This document shows, one piece after another, positions 40,681 through 56,211 of a stretch of DNA of 64,000 nt. Each line of letters begins with the position of its first letter. The stretch's first letter is position 1. The stretch covers positions 806,001-870,000 of the forward strand of contig JAMSLZ010000004.1 in the NCBI GenBank assembly GCA_026027325.1, in the 5' to 3' direction. Below the pieces are notes generated by a model that made no database searches, was not told where the DNA came from, and was given only the letters and a program-made list of their open reading frames with translations. The DNA comes from Actinomucor elegans. Taxonomy: Eukaryota; Mucoromycota; Mucoromycetes; Mucorales; Mucoraceae. The translations under genes were made by a program, and so were the position numbers.

Positions 40681-42097
40681 AATGCAATGTGCTGATTATA
40701 TGATACCACCTGAAAAGGATCGCGTTTCTATTATTATGAAATCACACTTGCTTGGCTACTTTGACGTAAATACAATTGAGAAAATTATTCACAATGATTA
40801 CAAATTACATTGGACAAGACATTCAAAGAGCTATCAATGACTGTGAAGCTTTCCAAGCACATGGTATTTATCGAATAGGTTATCACCCTCCTTGGAGCAT
40901 GTTGCCTGATGATGTCTTCGATCATATCTGTATAGATCTCGGTGGTTTCAATACTACATCATCACGTGGTAATAACTTTATGCTGGTTGTAATGGATTAC
41001 TTTAGTCGATTTACAATTCTACGTGCACTCCCTGATAAGAGCAGTTACAGTGTAGCAAAAGAATTACTTCACATATGCTGTCAGTTCGGATTCCCTCAAA
41101 TTATCACGCATGATAATGGTGTATGGAATTTGTGAATGAAGTAGTTAAACAGTTTATACAAATGAGTGACACGGATAGATGACTTAGCTTGCCCTATACT
41201 TCTACTGGGAACAGTGTAGTAGAAAGCTATCTTGGCATCTGTAAACGTAGTATCATCAAAGCGTTAGCTGTTAATGCTGTTGAACCTCAATCTTGGTATT
41301 TGTATTAAGACGTGACCCAATATTCTGTCAACTGTCAGTATTCGTGATTGTATAAATCTCGTCCTTTTGCGGTTATATTTAATAGACAGTCTAATGACTT
41401 TATCGACTACACGGATGTAAAACCTACCATCAATATCGAGAAATCTGATAGTAAACTCATTAATAAGAAGTTGAACTATATCAAAGATATCATTATTCCT
41501 TCAATTGCTAAAAGCGTTAGAGAGATACAATTAAACGATCATTTAAAATTCCAAAAGAATAACAAGATCACTGAAACAAAGTACCCTCTTAATTCTAAAG
41601 TTATGGCCGTGAACGTACTCAAATCATCTAAACTACAACCCAGATGGTTAGACCCTTTTATCATTAAAGGCTACACCAAGCATGGTAGTTACATTTTAGA
41701 AGATCTCACTGGCTCTTTATTATCTCGTGATGTACCTACGCATCAGATAAGACTGATTCAATCAAGAGATCAACGATTTGGAAGCGAACCTAACGAGAAA
41801 CATTATGAGGTACAAGTAATTGTAAACCATCGACTTTTGCCAGACGGTGAATACGAGTATTACATGCATTGGGTTGGATACGATGACCAAGAAAAATACA
41901 ATACTTGGTAGATGGTTGATATCTTCGATTCGAAGAAACCTATTCAAGACTATTGGACACGTCGTCAAGCAACCACTGCAAGCACAACAGGTAGATCCCT
42001 GCCTAATACTATCAACAAGCGAAGAATACCTGCTCGTAATAAACACAGCAGATCGTTTGTACCTAAAGCATATAATACAAGATCTTGTGTTGCTTAA
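40681..42097 (+). pseudogene. integrase and chromodomain remnant of element C
   Basis: Begins with QCADYMIPPEKDRVS and the zinc-region half KSHLLGYFDVNTIEKIIHND, then shifts frame. The core pieces CIDLGGFNTTSSRGNNFML and THDNG, then TGNSVVESYLG, are recognisable and separated by frame changes near 41135 and a stop near 41307. The C-terminal part (41348-41911) runs to HYEVQVIVNHRL and YEYYMHWVGYDDQEKYNTW, the chromodomain, where TAG replaces the next codon. The closest relative in this window is element 1. Confidence 0.88.
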
Positions 42098-42307
42098 TTG
42101 TACTCTGCAAGTGTAATTGTCTTTTCCCTTATGTTACTTTTTTCTATAATAGTTTTTTTTTATAAGGTTTTTTTTTTATGACAGTTTACATTACACACGA
42201 TCTTACATCTGACACAATGCTTATATTCTATCCTTTCGTTCTTATAATTATTACATCTTTAACACAAAGATACTGATAAAATGATGACCTCATCTGGAAG
42301 GGGGCAA

Positions 42308-42810
42308 TGTTGTATTCTACCTACTATTTTCTAGCATCGACACAATAGTAAGGAATTAACAGTTCATTTATGTTATACACGAATCCTATCTGATAATCCA
42401 ATCAGATTAACGAGTTTCGCATAAATACAAACGATGTGTCATCCTTAGAACTGTTAGCCAATAACCATTACAAGGAACACGCGGCATCATACTATCGAGT
42501 AGTATCGAGTGTATCTCAAGATAAGACCTGAATATCGAATAACGCGTGGGTTATACAATTACAACAATGCGTGGTTGAAAGGCTTAGTGGCTGCTGGGAT
42601 TGGACTCCGTTGTACGGCCATGCGTGCTGATAGATTGAACACTACACTATCAAGCTCTGATGAAATGTATATAAAGAAGACTTGATTTTGAATTGTGAAT
42701 AAAGATTAGAATAACTTTTACTATCAGGATATAGCTGATTCCATTTACTGTCTATTCTTTTATTATTGTATTTTAAATTATATCCTTCGTCTTTAGAACG
42801 GGGTATAACA
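42308..42810 (+). repeat. 3' LTR of element C
   Basis: About 503 bp, starting TGTTGTATTC right after the purine tract and probably ending GGGTATAACA, by analogy with the element 1 LTR end GATATAACA. The right boundary is inferred. Confidence 0.65.
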
Positions 42811-44311
42811 CTGCACATGTAACCTGGCATTTAATCACACAGTATATAGGATCTTTATGAGAGTATAGTTGAGAGAGCTTGGAGTTTCTTTTTAATTTAT
42901 GCGATAAAATGCAATCCCACACGATGTGTGATTCTATTCTGTTATTTCTTTATTATAACTATAGACACTTAAAACTCTCATCTCTATTCAAACACATTTT
43001 TTAATCTGCATTTTCGGCTCTACTACAGGATATGCTGCTGTGATAGGCTATAAGGGACTATGAAAATAATTTCATCTAAGCACCTTAAAAGCTCTATTAC
43101 AGATAGATCAAAATTTACGCTATGATTCAGCCAAAGAGTATATTATAGAAACAAGGCAAATAGTTCGCAATGGTATTTATATACTTCTTGATGTACTGCT
43201 AACTGCCATATGGGTTTGATTTGGATTCCAAACGTACTACAATAGATCTAAAAAAGCGTTTCTAAATGTGATAAACATATTAATAATATCAACTTGTATT
43301 TTTAATGCTTTTATAGTTTCAAAAGAAATATTAGCTTATCGAAGTTTGAAAAATAGAACCTTCATAGCTGTTCACGCAACTTTTTCCAGACCATCTACTT
43401 TTATCTGTGGATCTCTCACGTAATTTCAGTCAAGTATCTGGTTGCGATTCTCTTCTTGGACTTAAAGCCCTCCCCCCCCCCCAAAAAAAAACGGTCGAGT
43501 GCCACATCTGGTAGCCAATGAATATTCAAAGCAAACCAATAGCTTTTCTAGAATGACTACTTCATTCAAGTACAATGCAACTATTATGAGTTAAATAATG
43601 ATTCCAAGCGATGTAGGCTAGATTTAAAGAATTATAAAACTCTTGGTGCAGCTAAAAGTCTCATTTAATCATTTAAAAGTGTATATCACACTGTACTATT
43701 TATTCATCCACTATTCAATTGACACACTCATATATGATGGACTCCATGCATACTCTAATTGGAGAGCTTACATTTTTATCTGTTTCAGCTATGGAATGCA
43801 GCGTTTCTGATACATTCCTCGATAATTAAGAGTATGCTATGAATCTATTTCATTCGTATTCTGTTGTAAAGATCGAGTGAATGCAATTCAAACACCATTT
43901 ACTATGACATCTAGATAAATTCAGGCACAATATCTGGTAATTAAGGCTATGCAAGCATGGCAGCCAATCAACTTTTTTGCTGTGTCCAAGGATCTTTAAT
44001 AGAATATGGGCTACATCAACAACAAACCAAGATAAATCAATCAATTTTAGGGAAAAATGTAGAATAAAACTTGCTCTTTCTAATGAACCAATTTTTATAT
44101 AGATATACCAAGAAGGACGCTTAGTAATTGAATACTAGCGAGTCATGGCTCTATATACCTCGAGAACATGCTCAATTAAAGCCCGTCCTTAATATATAAA
44201 TCAAAGTTTTTTTTAAAAAAATCCTGTTTCCTTTCCTTTTTAAACTAAACGTTCTTGGTATATACGTTAATACCTTCTTCTTTCTCTTTCTGTATTGAAT
44301 ATAACTGAAAA
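42811..44311. other. intergenic region upstream of septin gene
   Basis: About 1.5 kb with no supportable gene. It includes a C-run/A-run (about 43472-43492). A phrase CTGGTTGCGATTCTCTTC followed by TGCCACATC (about 43436-43508) recurs at about 53684-53737. A pyrimidine-rich stretch precedes the septin ATG. Confidence 0.55.
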
Positions 44312-45749
44312 ATGGCCACTTTAACACAAGAAGTAAGCTCTAAGACTACAAGTTATAACCTATAAACACTAACCTCTCATCTTGTTTTTTTTTTCAATAA
44401 ATTAGCAAACACCTTTGAATGCCTATGTTGGTTTCGATACAATTACGCAACAAATTGAAAAGAAATCTATTAAAAGAGGCTTTCAATTCAATGTCATGGT
44501 TGTAGGTAAACATCAATAAACCATAATCTCATCTTATTGCCCCCCCTTTATTTAATATAAACAACCAAAAGGTCAAACTGGTTTAGGAAAGTCAACACTT
44601 GTCAATACGCTATTTGCATCGCATCTTATTGACAGTAAAGGGCGCCAAGCTCCAGAAGACTTAGATAATACACAAACTACTAGAATCGAATCTGTATCTC
44701 ACAGTAAGTTATACCTCGTATAATAAGCAATCGTACTCAATATGATATAGTGATTGAAGAGAACGGTGTTCGTTTGAGATTAAACATAGTTGATACTCCT
44801 GGCTTTGGTGATCAAGTTGATAACGATGAATGGTAGTAGTAAACAATTTTATTTACACATATATATTTCTCTAATATATATCTGCTAGTTGGGAACCTAT
44901 TATCAAATATGTTAAAGACCAACATTCTGCTTATCTTCGTAAAGAATTGACTGCTCAACGTGAAAGATTGATTCAAGATAACCGAGTACACTGCTGTATT
45001 TATTTTATCACTCCTTCAGGCCACTCGTAAGCGTTAAAATGTCAAGGTCGCACCAAAACTAATTAAAAAATATTAGATTGAAACCTATAGATGTGATTGT
45101 TTTAAAGAAGCTGGTTCAAGTAGTTAACGTCGTACCTGTTATTGCAAAAGCTGATTCACTCACTGTTGAAGAACGCGTTGCATTCAAGAAAAGAGTAAAT
45201 ACTATTAAACCGTGTTAGATATAATATGCTTATCAAACATATAGATCAATGCTGAATTAGCTTTTCACAATATTGACTTATATCCTTATGATACCACCGA
45301 AGATTATGATGAAGAAGAACGTATGCTGAATGCTAGTATCAGAGTAAGTTTACAACTGACATTTGGAATGTAGATTGATTAATGTCTACATATAGGAACT
45401 TCTTCCTTTTGCTGTGGTTGGATCAGAGAAGCAAGTGGTTGTTAATGGAAAGGCCGTTATTGGACGTAAAACAAGATGGGGGGCTGTAGTTGTAGAAGAT
45501 GAAAACCATTGTGAATTCATCCATTTACGCAACTTTTTGACCAGAACTCACCTACAAGATCTGGTTGAAACTACAGCCATGGTTCATTACGAGACTTTCC
45601 GTTCAGAACAATTGATGGCCTTGAAAGGTGCGGTAAATCCATCTGCTACGGCCAACAGTGCCACGACATCTCCTACCAGTGAAACTCCTACTAGTGTTGC
45701 CAGTAGTTCGGGACCTGTTCCTGCGAAAAACTTTCCTCCATTTGCCTAA
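44312..45749 (+). CDS. CDC10: CDC10-type septin
   Basis: About eight exons with 50-75 bp introns; exon 1 is just 21 bp (44312-44332), exon 2 starts at 44406. The N-terminus [20 protein letters not shown] and [10 protein letters not shown] lead into the P-loop GQTGLGKS, as in yeast Cdc10. Further GTPase motifs are G3 DTPGFGD and G4 IAKADSL. The end of the G domain, [10 protein letters not shown], is followed by a Ser/Thr/Pro-rich tail ending FPPFA with no coiled coil, which is the hallmark of the Cdc10 group. Septins polymerise into filaments at hyphal and septation sites. The last exon starts near 45395. Confidence 0.9.
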
Positions 45750-47859
45750 AAGTTTTTCTATACTAAAAAGAACAGTAATACAAATATAATTGATTCCCAT
45801 TTCCATTGATTTGGAGTGTCTTTATTACATACACCTTATTATTATTTTGACTTTTGCCATTACTACTACTATTATCACTATTATCACTATTATCTCCATA
45901 TTATAACGAATCTATAAAAAAAATCTTTCTTTTTTTCTATATGAGTGCTAGAAAGGCTAGTTGATTATTCAATTTGGAATGGACACAATAGAAAATAACC
46001 AATTGACAATGAACCCTGTGATTGTAACAATTAACAAAATATGAGGGTAGATCTCTGTTTTTGCCAAATAAAATAGTTCATTCTGAGTACGAGTTACTTT
46101 TGTGATGCGAATTTTGATCAAGATTGAGAGGGATCTACAGATAAAATAAATTGGATGATATCAAAAGTATCGGGAGGGCATGTCTTGTAATTTATTTTCA
46201 AGTTCCGACATACACAGTAGAGGACCTTAGCAATGTTTTAAAAGGCAGTTTTTAGTACATAACAATGAACTGTCATGGAATATAGCTCTATATTCATTTT
46301 GATGTATTTCTCATATACATCAATTCAGATTGGTTATTGCAACTGTTTGTTCTCAGAGATTGCGCAAGACTCGAGTTGTATCCATACGAAAAGCTCTTTG
46401 TTATGCATTTATGGCGCTATATAATTAATCTAGAATGTACCTTTCGCGCTTGTAATCGAGAGTTGAGACTTGTCAAGGACCTGTGCCAATTGGGGAAATC
46501 AGCAAGACAAGTATCGTACTTTAATGAACATTGTAATTTAATTATAAATTCTACTTTTGCTGTTCTGGTTTATAAATCGTTTTTTTTTTCAATGAATTTG
46601 ACATGATTCAATTTATAGATTAATGTAAAAAGGATCTTTTTGACAACACTTTGTTATTTAAAGCTTATTTTTTTTATTTTTTTTTTAATTCAAATAGTTT
46701 TGTTCAGATGGTGGATAGTAGACTCCATGTATTGTTTAACTGTGCAGCTATTTGATTTTTGACTTACCTTTCGTATAATCTCTTACCATAATAAAATGTA
46801 TTTGTGTCATTGCTTCTTTGGTGATCTGCAATTCATATAGTATATTTGACTAGGCTCTCAAATTAAGATTTCGATAATTTTGTAATGGACAAATAGAATT
46901 AACCTTTTATTTGACTGTTTAACATCTACGTCGATTCCACTGTATTATACTATTTTTGCTGGAAAACAATAGCGTGAGTGGCTTTCAACTTGAAACATTC
47001 TTTAAAAAGAAACGCAGCAATATATATGTACTTATGAACTATATATCCTGTAAATGGGGATCTTTTGTGCGTGCAATAGGCCATTCTCTTGGTCTTATTT
47101 CAACTAGTCAAAGTTCTGTTAAAGACCTTTATTAAGGCATCTGGTGAGGTATTTGCCAGAAATGTCAAGGCTGAAGTATCAAGCGCAATAATCCCTTAAA
47201 CATTATCATTATCATATCGAAAAAGTTCCTTTATATTAATATGATATCTATATCATGTTTAGTTAACGTTATATAATTATTCATTTAGGCCAAGGCTATA
47301 GTCATTCTTTGAATCAGATTCTATGCTAGCGTATTATAGAACATTGCAATACTTAGAACTGCTCATATTTTTAAGTATTTATGTGAATTGTGATTTCTCA
47401 AGAATTAATGGTACCTGATTAAGGATTATGAAAGAAATTAACCGAAAATAACTTAAGCAGTAATTAAATGATCTATACTCTCTATACTGCTGTTTATGTG
47501 TAGAACACTTACTCGAAGCTAATAGTCTCACTTTACTATTTAATATAGGCAATTGTTATTTAAATTGCGAACGAGTACTTCAGTTCTTTCGAAAAAGAAT
47601 AGTTCTTATACTACATTCGCCTATTTTTTTATTATTATTAAAGTAACACATCACGGAGAGGTGATATCCAATGAAACGGAAAAGAGGAAGATTATACTAC
47701 TGGATAACTATAAGAGAAGTGAGAGAGAAAGAAGAGGAAGAAGAAAGAAAGAAACCCTACAAGGTTTATTATATCAAGCACTAGAGGCTGTCTATGGTGA
47801 TGGGATTGAGCATCCTTTCTGTTGCTGAGATGGTCTGGGGCAGAAGGCGGGTAAGATTA
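45750..47859. other. intergenic region
   Basis: About 2.1 kb without a credible gene. ORFs at 46337-46606 and 47553-47828 have no family resemblance. It has T/A-rich stretches, and a purine-rich stretch at 47680-47760. Confidence 0.55.
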
Positions 47860-48138
47860 TGAAAGGGCCCGTTCGGTGCTGTGGAGCGGCCAAGCTCCCA
47901 GCAGAAATTTTACAATTTCCACAAGGTTGTTGACACAACTGGAAAATATTTGTTAGGTTTTGTAATGCCATGTGGTACATGCAGGGATCCAAGAGTGTTA
48001 TATAGCGGCTCTAGTGAAATGGAGACCAAGGGAAAGTAGTATTGCAGTAGGTCAGACTAGAGTTTCCATTTTGGAGGGCAATCAGCCAAGAAGTGACCGA
48101 TAGTATCATCAGCGCTATCACAAATAGGACAAACTGGC
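47860..48138 (-). pseudogene. LINE reverse-transcriptase tail remnant
   Basis: Minus-strand reading PVCPICDSADDTIGHFLADC, then PPKWKL, stop. The zinc pattern CPIC..H..C and the following KW are those of LINE C-termini. The same frame continues past the stop (SLHVPHGITKPNKYF) to a second stop. It is independent of the LINE tail at 34686-35291. Confidence 0.65.
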
Positions 48139-49401
48139 GAGGAAACAGTGCCATACATTCACCTATTCAAAACTAATTCTATTTGATAATTCATTGTAAC
48201 TTCAGCGTTTCTTTAATTTAGGGGATATTCTTTCCTGATCTCCCCCCCCCCCACTTCCTTCTGATAAAAGAACAATACTTATATTACTATGACAAAACCC
48301 TTTTCAAAGAAACTAATTTAAGGTGATCTGCCTTCCTGGACAGGATCCTCGAGGGGAGGAGGGGAGAGCATCGCTACAAACTGTTTAGCTTTAATTCCAT
48401 ATAACATGAGTATTTCTTTGATTTAGGAAGGAGACGCCTCTCTTGACCTCCAGCTCTTTTTGAAAAAAAAATCAGTACTTATAATTCGACTGCTTACTCA
48501 ACCCTAGTCTTCTGTTTTTCTAATTATAACTCAATATTATTCATTAAAGCCTCTGTTCTCTGGACGAAGTTCGTTAGCCTTTTGTCTTCGACGCTCAATA
48601 TTCAATTAGCTATACAGAGGTTGATCTTCTTATCTACTTTTTGCATAATTAGTTCATCCATATTTTTAAAAGTTATATTATATGGTACATTTGATTGATC
48701 TTCAACGCTTTCACATAAATGGTAGGCCTATTGCTTACGGATATATATGTTGAAAATTCTCTTTCATATATGATTTTCTTCTAGGAAAATAAATCATGCT
48801 ATTTTTTCGTTTGATTTTTTTTCGAAATGTTCCTTCTATATTAAGCACTAATGGGCTGTATTGAACGAGAAAACCAAATTTTCAACGCAAGACAGTGGTT
48901 CAATTCAAGATTCACGAGAATTTCATCTACATATATCAATGGAACGTATCACGTCTGACCATAAAAGGAGATAAAAAAAAGCTATTTTTTGGCAAACCAT
49001 ATAATGTGTTTATAGGTTTATATTTCAAAAGAAAAAAAAAACTTCTCGCTGGGGAAGAATTCATGGATTCAAGGAAACATAAAGCAGCATATATACTACT
49101 ATACACGATCTTTATTCCTACACCTACCATATCAGTGCACTTTTTGCGCATTGGTATATTTTATCATTAAAAAGAGTACTTAAAAATCAACGTTATGGAT
49201 TCCGAGAATGCATAAGCAGCACCATTATGTCCAATCGCCGACAACCAATAAACATAAAGAATATTGACATAACAGTAGTAATAATACACCAAAGCTTTCT
49301 TTTTAGATGTCATTTTTGATGTTTGATTCATGAGGCGGTTAAGTTACTAGTATCCCAAAGTAGTTTTTTAAGAGTATACCTGTAAATGGAGTTTAAGCTG
49401 C

Positions 49402-49437
<36 letters not shown>

Positions 49438-49576
49438 AGCTTTTTGGTTTATTAAATCAGAGTGTACATGCTGTAAATAGATATAGATATGTATTATGTA
49501 ATTAATATATATATTGAGTATTCATAATAGTAATAATAGTATATATGCGGTAAGGAATAATACTGCATAAATGCAG
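48139..49576. other. intergenic region with AT microsatellite
   Basis: About 1.4 kb. A C11 run lies near 48242-48252 and a (TA)n microsatellite at about 49403-49434. Short overlapping ORFs at 48895-49170 on both strands look like chance. Confidence 0.55.
49403..49434. repeat. (TA)n microsatellite
   Basis: About 16 uninterrupted TA units. Confidence 0.9.
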
Positions 49577-50852
49577 CTAATTATCATCGATCTGCCAAGT
49601 ATCTGTTGTGTTTGTTTTGTTAAGCTCTAAATCACGATGTTTACTCTTATTCTTTGCGCCTCTTTGAACATAAGGCTTCAGCCCTTCTCCAAAGTTTCTC
49701 ATGGCAAGGATGCCGAGAATGATAGTTGCGAGATCAACAGCGATACCAATCCATACTAGTACAAGTTAATAAGTGTATACCCAATAATAAATAATTAACC
49801 TACCAAAGACAATCCATGTATACCAGTTGTTATTGGGTTGAAAAGTCTGTTTTAGCACTAGAATGAAATGAACGATAACAATAGCTTGGAAACAGATAAA
49901 GGCAATCATTCTTCCTTGACCTTCTGTACTTCCTGCTGTTCTAGCAAAGTATAGCATGGGAAGCATCAGGATAGTCACTACCAATTGAATCCATGTATCC
50001 CATTCAGATTTTTTCTGCTTGGCTGCAAACTGAATCAGATAGAATAAAGAAACCAAAAATTCGGTAAAGATATCGACTTTTAAACAAAGAACAAAGAATT
50101 GAAACACTCTGTACATTTCTAATAAAAAGTTAATGCTTGTACAAATGAGACGATGATGACTTACTCTGAATCCGAACATCAGCACCGATTTTCTTGTAGA
50201 TATTCCATCCAAACTGCTTTGACATTTCGTAACTGAGATAAGACATGATAATGGCAAAGGCTAGAATCATGACGGCCAGAGCAATTTCGATCTTTTCAGC
50301 AACCGCCAAGGGCAACACAGAATATTGGGTTTTTTTTAATAGATTTAGCCATTTGACACCGTCCACGACTTCCAAAGCGCCTAGAATAGCGCATAAGCAA
50401 TTCAAAACTGCCAATACCAAGATTTCTGCTGTGTTTTGGTACACAGTCTTTTAATGAAATTAATATTATTAGTTATTATTTTTTTTTTAATTGAGTAACT
50501 TACAGCATCCACTGCCATACCGAAAAACCAAGCTTGAAATCCCATGAAAGCAATATTTTCCCATTTAATACGACCTAGTCTATCTTTGGCTCGGATCGGA
50601 ATTGTATCTGTACTAGTTGTAGTAGAAGATAGTACATTTGTATCATATTCAGGCAGTAGATTAGCCTGTAGTGTATTTTGTGTACAGATTGCTGCTTGAA
50701 GTCCAATAATAATAATGCACTGAAAGAAGGCCATTATAATATACAGTTTCGACCAGCGAGTTTCTGTAATACGTCGAATCTATATAGAATTGAGCTGCAC
50801 GTACAATATCATTGATGTGTATGATATTTACTATTTTATTAATTGTCACCAT
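49577..50852 (-). CDS. multi-pass membrane protein, UPF0658-like (Golgi)
   Basis: Split gene. Exon 1 (50832-50852) encodes MVTINKI and exon 2 starts at 50779, giving IRRITETRWSKLYIIMAFFQ. Introns near 50505, 50140 and 49770 follow. The product is about 390 aa with about seven to nine hydrophobic segments (for example IIMAFFQCIIIIGLQAAI; ILVLAVLNCLCAILGAL; IALAVMILAFAIIMSYLS; MIAFICFQAIVIVHFILVL; WIGIAVDLATIILGILAM) and a hydrophilic C-terminus ending WQIDDN. The TRW.K.Y start, membrane layout and length resemble the fungal UPF0658 Golgi membrane proteins, whose function is unknown. The assignment is from memory of the family and is moderate. Confidence 0.6.
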
Positions 50853-53800
50853 AATAAAAAGTGAAAGGCCAACTGTTATGTTGCAGTAATTAAATAAAGA
50901 AGAAGAAGAAAAGAAAGAAAGAAGTATATTATTTCAAATAAAGAACGTTTTAAATACAAAAAAGTTGTGTTTCAATTGACTTTCTATTAAGTTGATGTTG
51001 CACTGATCAAATATCTGGTGCTTGTTTTTTTTGCTTTCAATGTAGTACAAATTTGATAACCAAAGAGAGCACCCGTCTTTATGTTCTAGATAGCAAATAA
51101 GTTGGTTATATCCATTTTAAAACATAGCTATAAAATACAGTAATATATACTTATGATCAAGCTTAAGGAGAAGATGAATGCGTTTTTCCCTTGTACATAC
51201 AACAATGTGATGCTATTAATACATAATTCATGTGTTCAAGAGTCATAATAATCTTAAAGCTTTTCGCTACATTGAACCACCGAAGTTATAAATACTCCTT
51301 TGGATGATGCATATCTTGCTTATTGTACAGTAAAACGGATTCCAGAACAAAAGACCTTGTGCTACATTTCTAATTTTAAATGAATGCTAAAACAGTGGCG
51401 CTCACTATTTTAATTTAAAAAGTAATCTATACTTGTGGCTCAAGAGATACTTTAATAAAAGTAGTATATTATATACAAATATATCTACTGCTACATAGCT
51501 CAATAACGAGCTTTTGATCTCCAGAAACATTGTACCTATGCATTTGCGCTTAGTTTGAAATAAGGTTTTACCTGTCAAATCAAGGTACCGGCGAATCACG
51601 CAAGTCGATTAAATTAAGCCAAGTATACCCCGTTTGAATAAAGTCTTGTTCAAAGATACTATTAATTATTTTAATCCTATAAAGAAGAAATTATTTCGTT
51701 TGAAGATAAAAAAACTTACTCCTAACGATTAAAAACCAATAAATGAGGACAAGACACTAGTAGCACATCCAAATAAATATTTGATGTGTAATGGCTCATT
51801 CAGAACATGGAACACTAAATTACTGTGACATTTATCTAAGGTTACTTCAGAGATCTAACATTTGAAAAGCGTATTTTATGGTTAATTATTGACGAGTGCA
51901 ATATATTTGTTACTTTTCAATATAAAAAGAGTAGTAAGATATGCAGCTCGTTGTGAGCGCGCAATAATCATCCAATGAGGCATTGAATCATCGAAAGATC
52001 GATAATTCTATAATTTACTAATTGATTTGAAACGCATACAATTTACAGAGTTTTCATAAAATGAAGTACAACTGTCGCGCAATAACCAAACAGCGGCTTT
52101 AGCAGAGGCTGCGACTCATTCTGGATATGAGCTAGCGATCAAGTGTGATTTTAAATTGGAATTATTCAAGGAATGTAGAGATACCAAGAATGGTCCAATT
52201 TCAGAAAAAATCATTTACGCCCTCTTTAAAAGCTTCAAGTTTTCAATACAGCTCTTTATATATACATACAAGCATATACGTAGAGTTTGAACGTGGTAAC
52301 ATTTTAAAATATATGTTTTATACATTGACGAATATGCGCATTTATTTGTGCTAGATTTTATTATTTATTACCATAGTTATATTTCTAGGAAGCCCAGAAA
52401 GAGCCTTATCAATCAAAAATTATTCTAATTCATTCAATATAGTGTTGAATTCTACATAAACTTGTGAGCCTTTTGTTTTTTTGTATTAAAGCGAAAACCT
52501 TATTTACATAATAAATTTTTTTTTTCTGTCTGGAAAATCATATAAAAACTTTAGACTGAGACGGCTGTAGTTGCTCCTATGGCGCTATGTTTGACTACAG
52601 GAATACTGTTATCCACCAAAGAGAGGAATCATATTTTAGAGGCTTGTCATAAGCCCTCATCCATTACATATTGCCAGTAATACTTCCACAAACAGCTAAA
52701 GATAGAGCCAAGCGCTATCAATTGATGCTTTAGAGCTAATCGAGTCAGACCATAGAAGACGACTAGCCCATATCAGATAGTCTTCTCAGTCGAGGAAAGA
52801 GCATAAAGTCACTGGGACTCATTTACTTGATCCTCTTGGTATAATCCAAAGAGGGAATTGAGGGATTATAGAATCAATATTCTTAAAGCATTAGCACTGA
52901 ATGCTGACAATGATGTTGGTGGATCCGCGATATGTATAAACAGTTCTAGTACAAGTGTGATGTATGTTATGTGATACTTATACGTGGGATAGTATTTTAG
53001 AGCGGTTGACATTTTCTTTAGACCAGAAGGTGTTCGATGCATTAAGCTTGGATAGTCTGGAACAAGATTACCATGGAAAGGGCTCGATTGAAAAAGACTT
53101 AACATTGCATACTGCACTGGTAGTTATCTAGGTGGATTTAACGGCCTGGCAGCAAGAGGGCAGAAACATACTACGTGAATTAGCGGAATAACTTTGTTAG
53201 ACTAGCAAAGTATTGATGAGCGCTTGGTGTAAATTAAGCACAATTTCCAGTTGAATTGTGTTTCATACACTCGCAAAATATACTCACATTTGAATAGCAA
53301 GTACGTTATAAATATATTGAAATCCATGTTTAGTTGAAATACAATGAATGCATTGTATATGGTAATAATTAGCAATTAGTTACAATGTATCCTATAGCAA
53401 CAACCCTAATAACTTTTGTAATATTGGGTAGAGCCAGTTTAGTATCCAAGATGGATAACAGTCCATATTCATACCTAGATGCAGCTATTTAACAACACTA
53501 CAATGAGTATATCGCAATATACACAAACACTCTCAGGCACACATCAGAATTTTATGCTGTAAAATCAAAACCACGAGTTGCAAGGATGATAGCTTCGAAC
53601 TTAAGCCCTGAATACTTTATATATATTCGAGAATTTGGCTCTTTTTCGGGTGGCGTAAGATATATACATAACATTAATTAGACTGGTTGCGATTCTCTTC
53701 CTTGACTTATTAGTGTCAAAAAAAAATGCCACATCGAAATAATCTTGTAGGGTTTTAGCACTTGCAGCTATTCAACAAAAAGAGCATGTTACATGTCTGG

Positions 53801-54147
53801 AAATTGAAATATTCATCATCTCGGTTGATTGTGTACTGGAGGAACCCATTCAGTACTGGCAAAGAATTTAATCGAGAACATCTGGGATCTCATGATTCAT
53901 TCTCACTCTCAGTATATACAAATACCAATTGCATCAAATGCTGTGAATATTCCATTGTATACATATCACATCGACTACAAACATAAACCAGTGCAAAACA
54001 TGCAATATTTTTCAGTTTACTGCATATTTCCATTTGATGATATCTTTCTGGAATTAAGAATATTATTAGATCGAAAGCTGACTGTAGTAACCAGTTTTTT
54101 TTTGGGTAATCGAGAAAATGTTTATTATAAATATCATACAATCAAAT
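50853..54147. other. intergenic region
   Basis: About 3.3 kb with no gene I can support. ORFs of 60-135 codons (for example 52866-53117 and 53762-54236) lack family signatures. Near 53684 is a second copy of the CTGGTTGCGATTCTCTTC phrase seen near 43436. Part of 52700-53200 may be old repeat debris. Confidence 0.5.

Positions 54148-56211
<2,064 letters not shown>

Larger units (their letters stand above)
40646..42810 (+). mobile_element. 5'-truncated chromovirus (element C)
   Basis: Contains only the integrase-chromodomain end of Pol (to 42097), a purine tract (CTGGAAGGGGGCAA) and a 3' LTR (42308-about 42810). Protein homology to element 1 is clear but the frame is broken several times. No upstream LTR or target duplication is visible, because the 5' part is missing. 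Confidence 0.85.
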
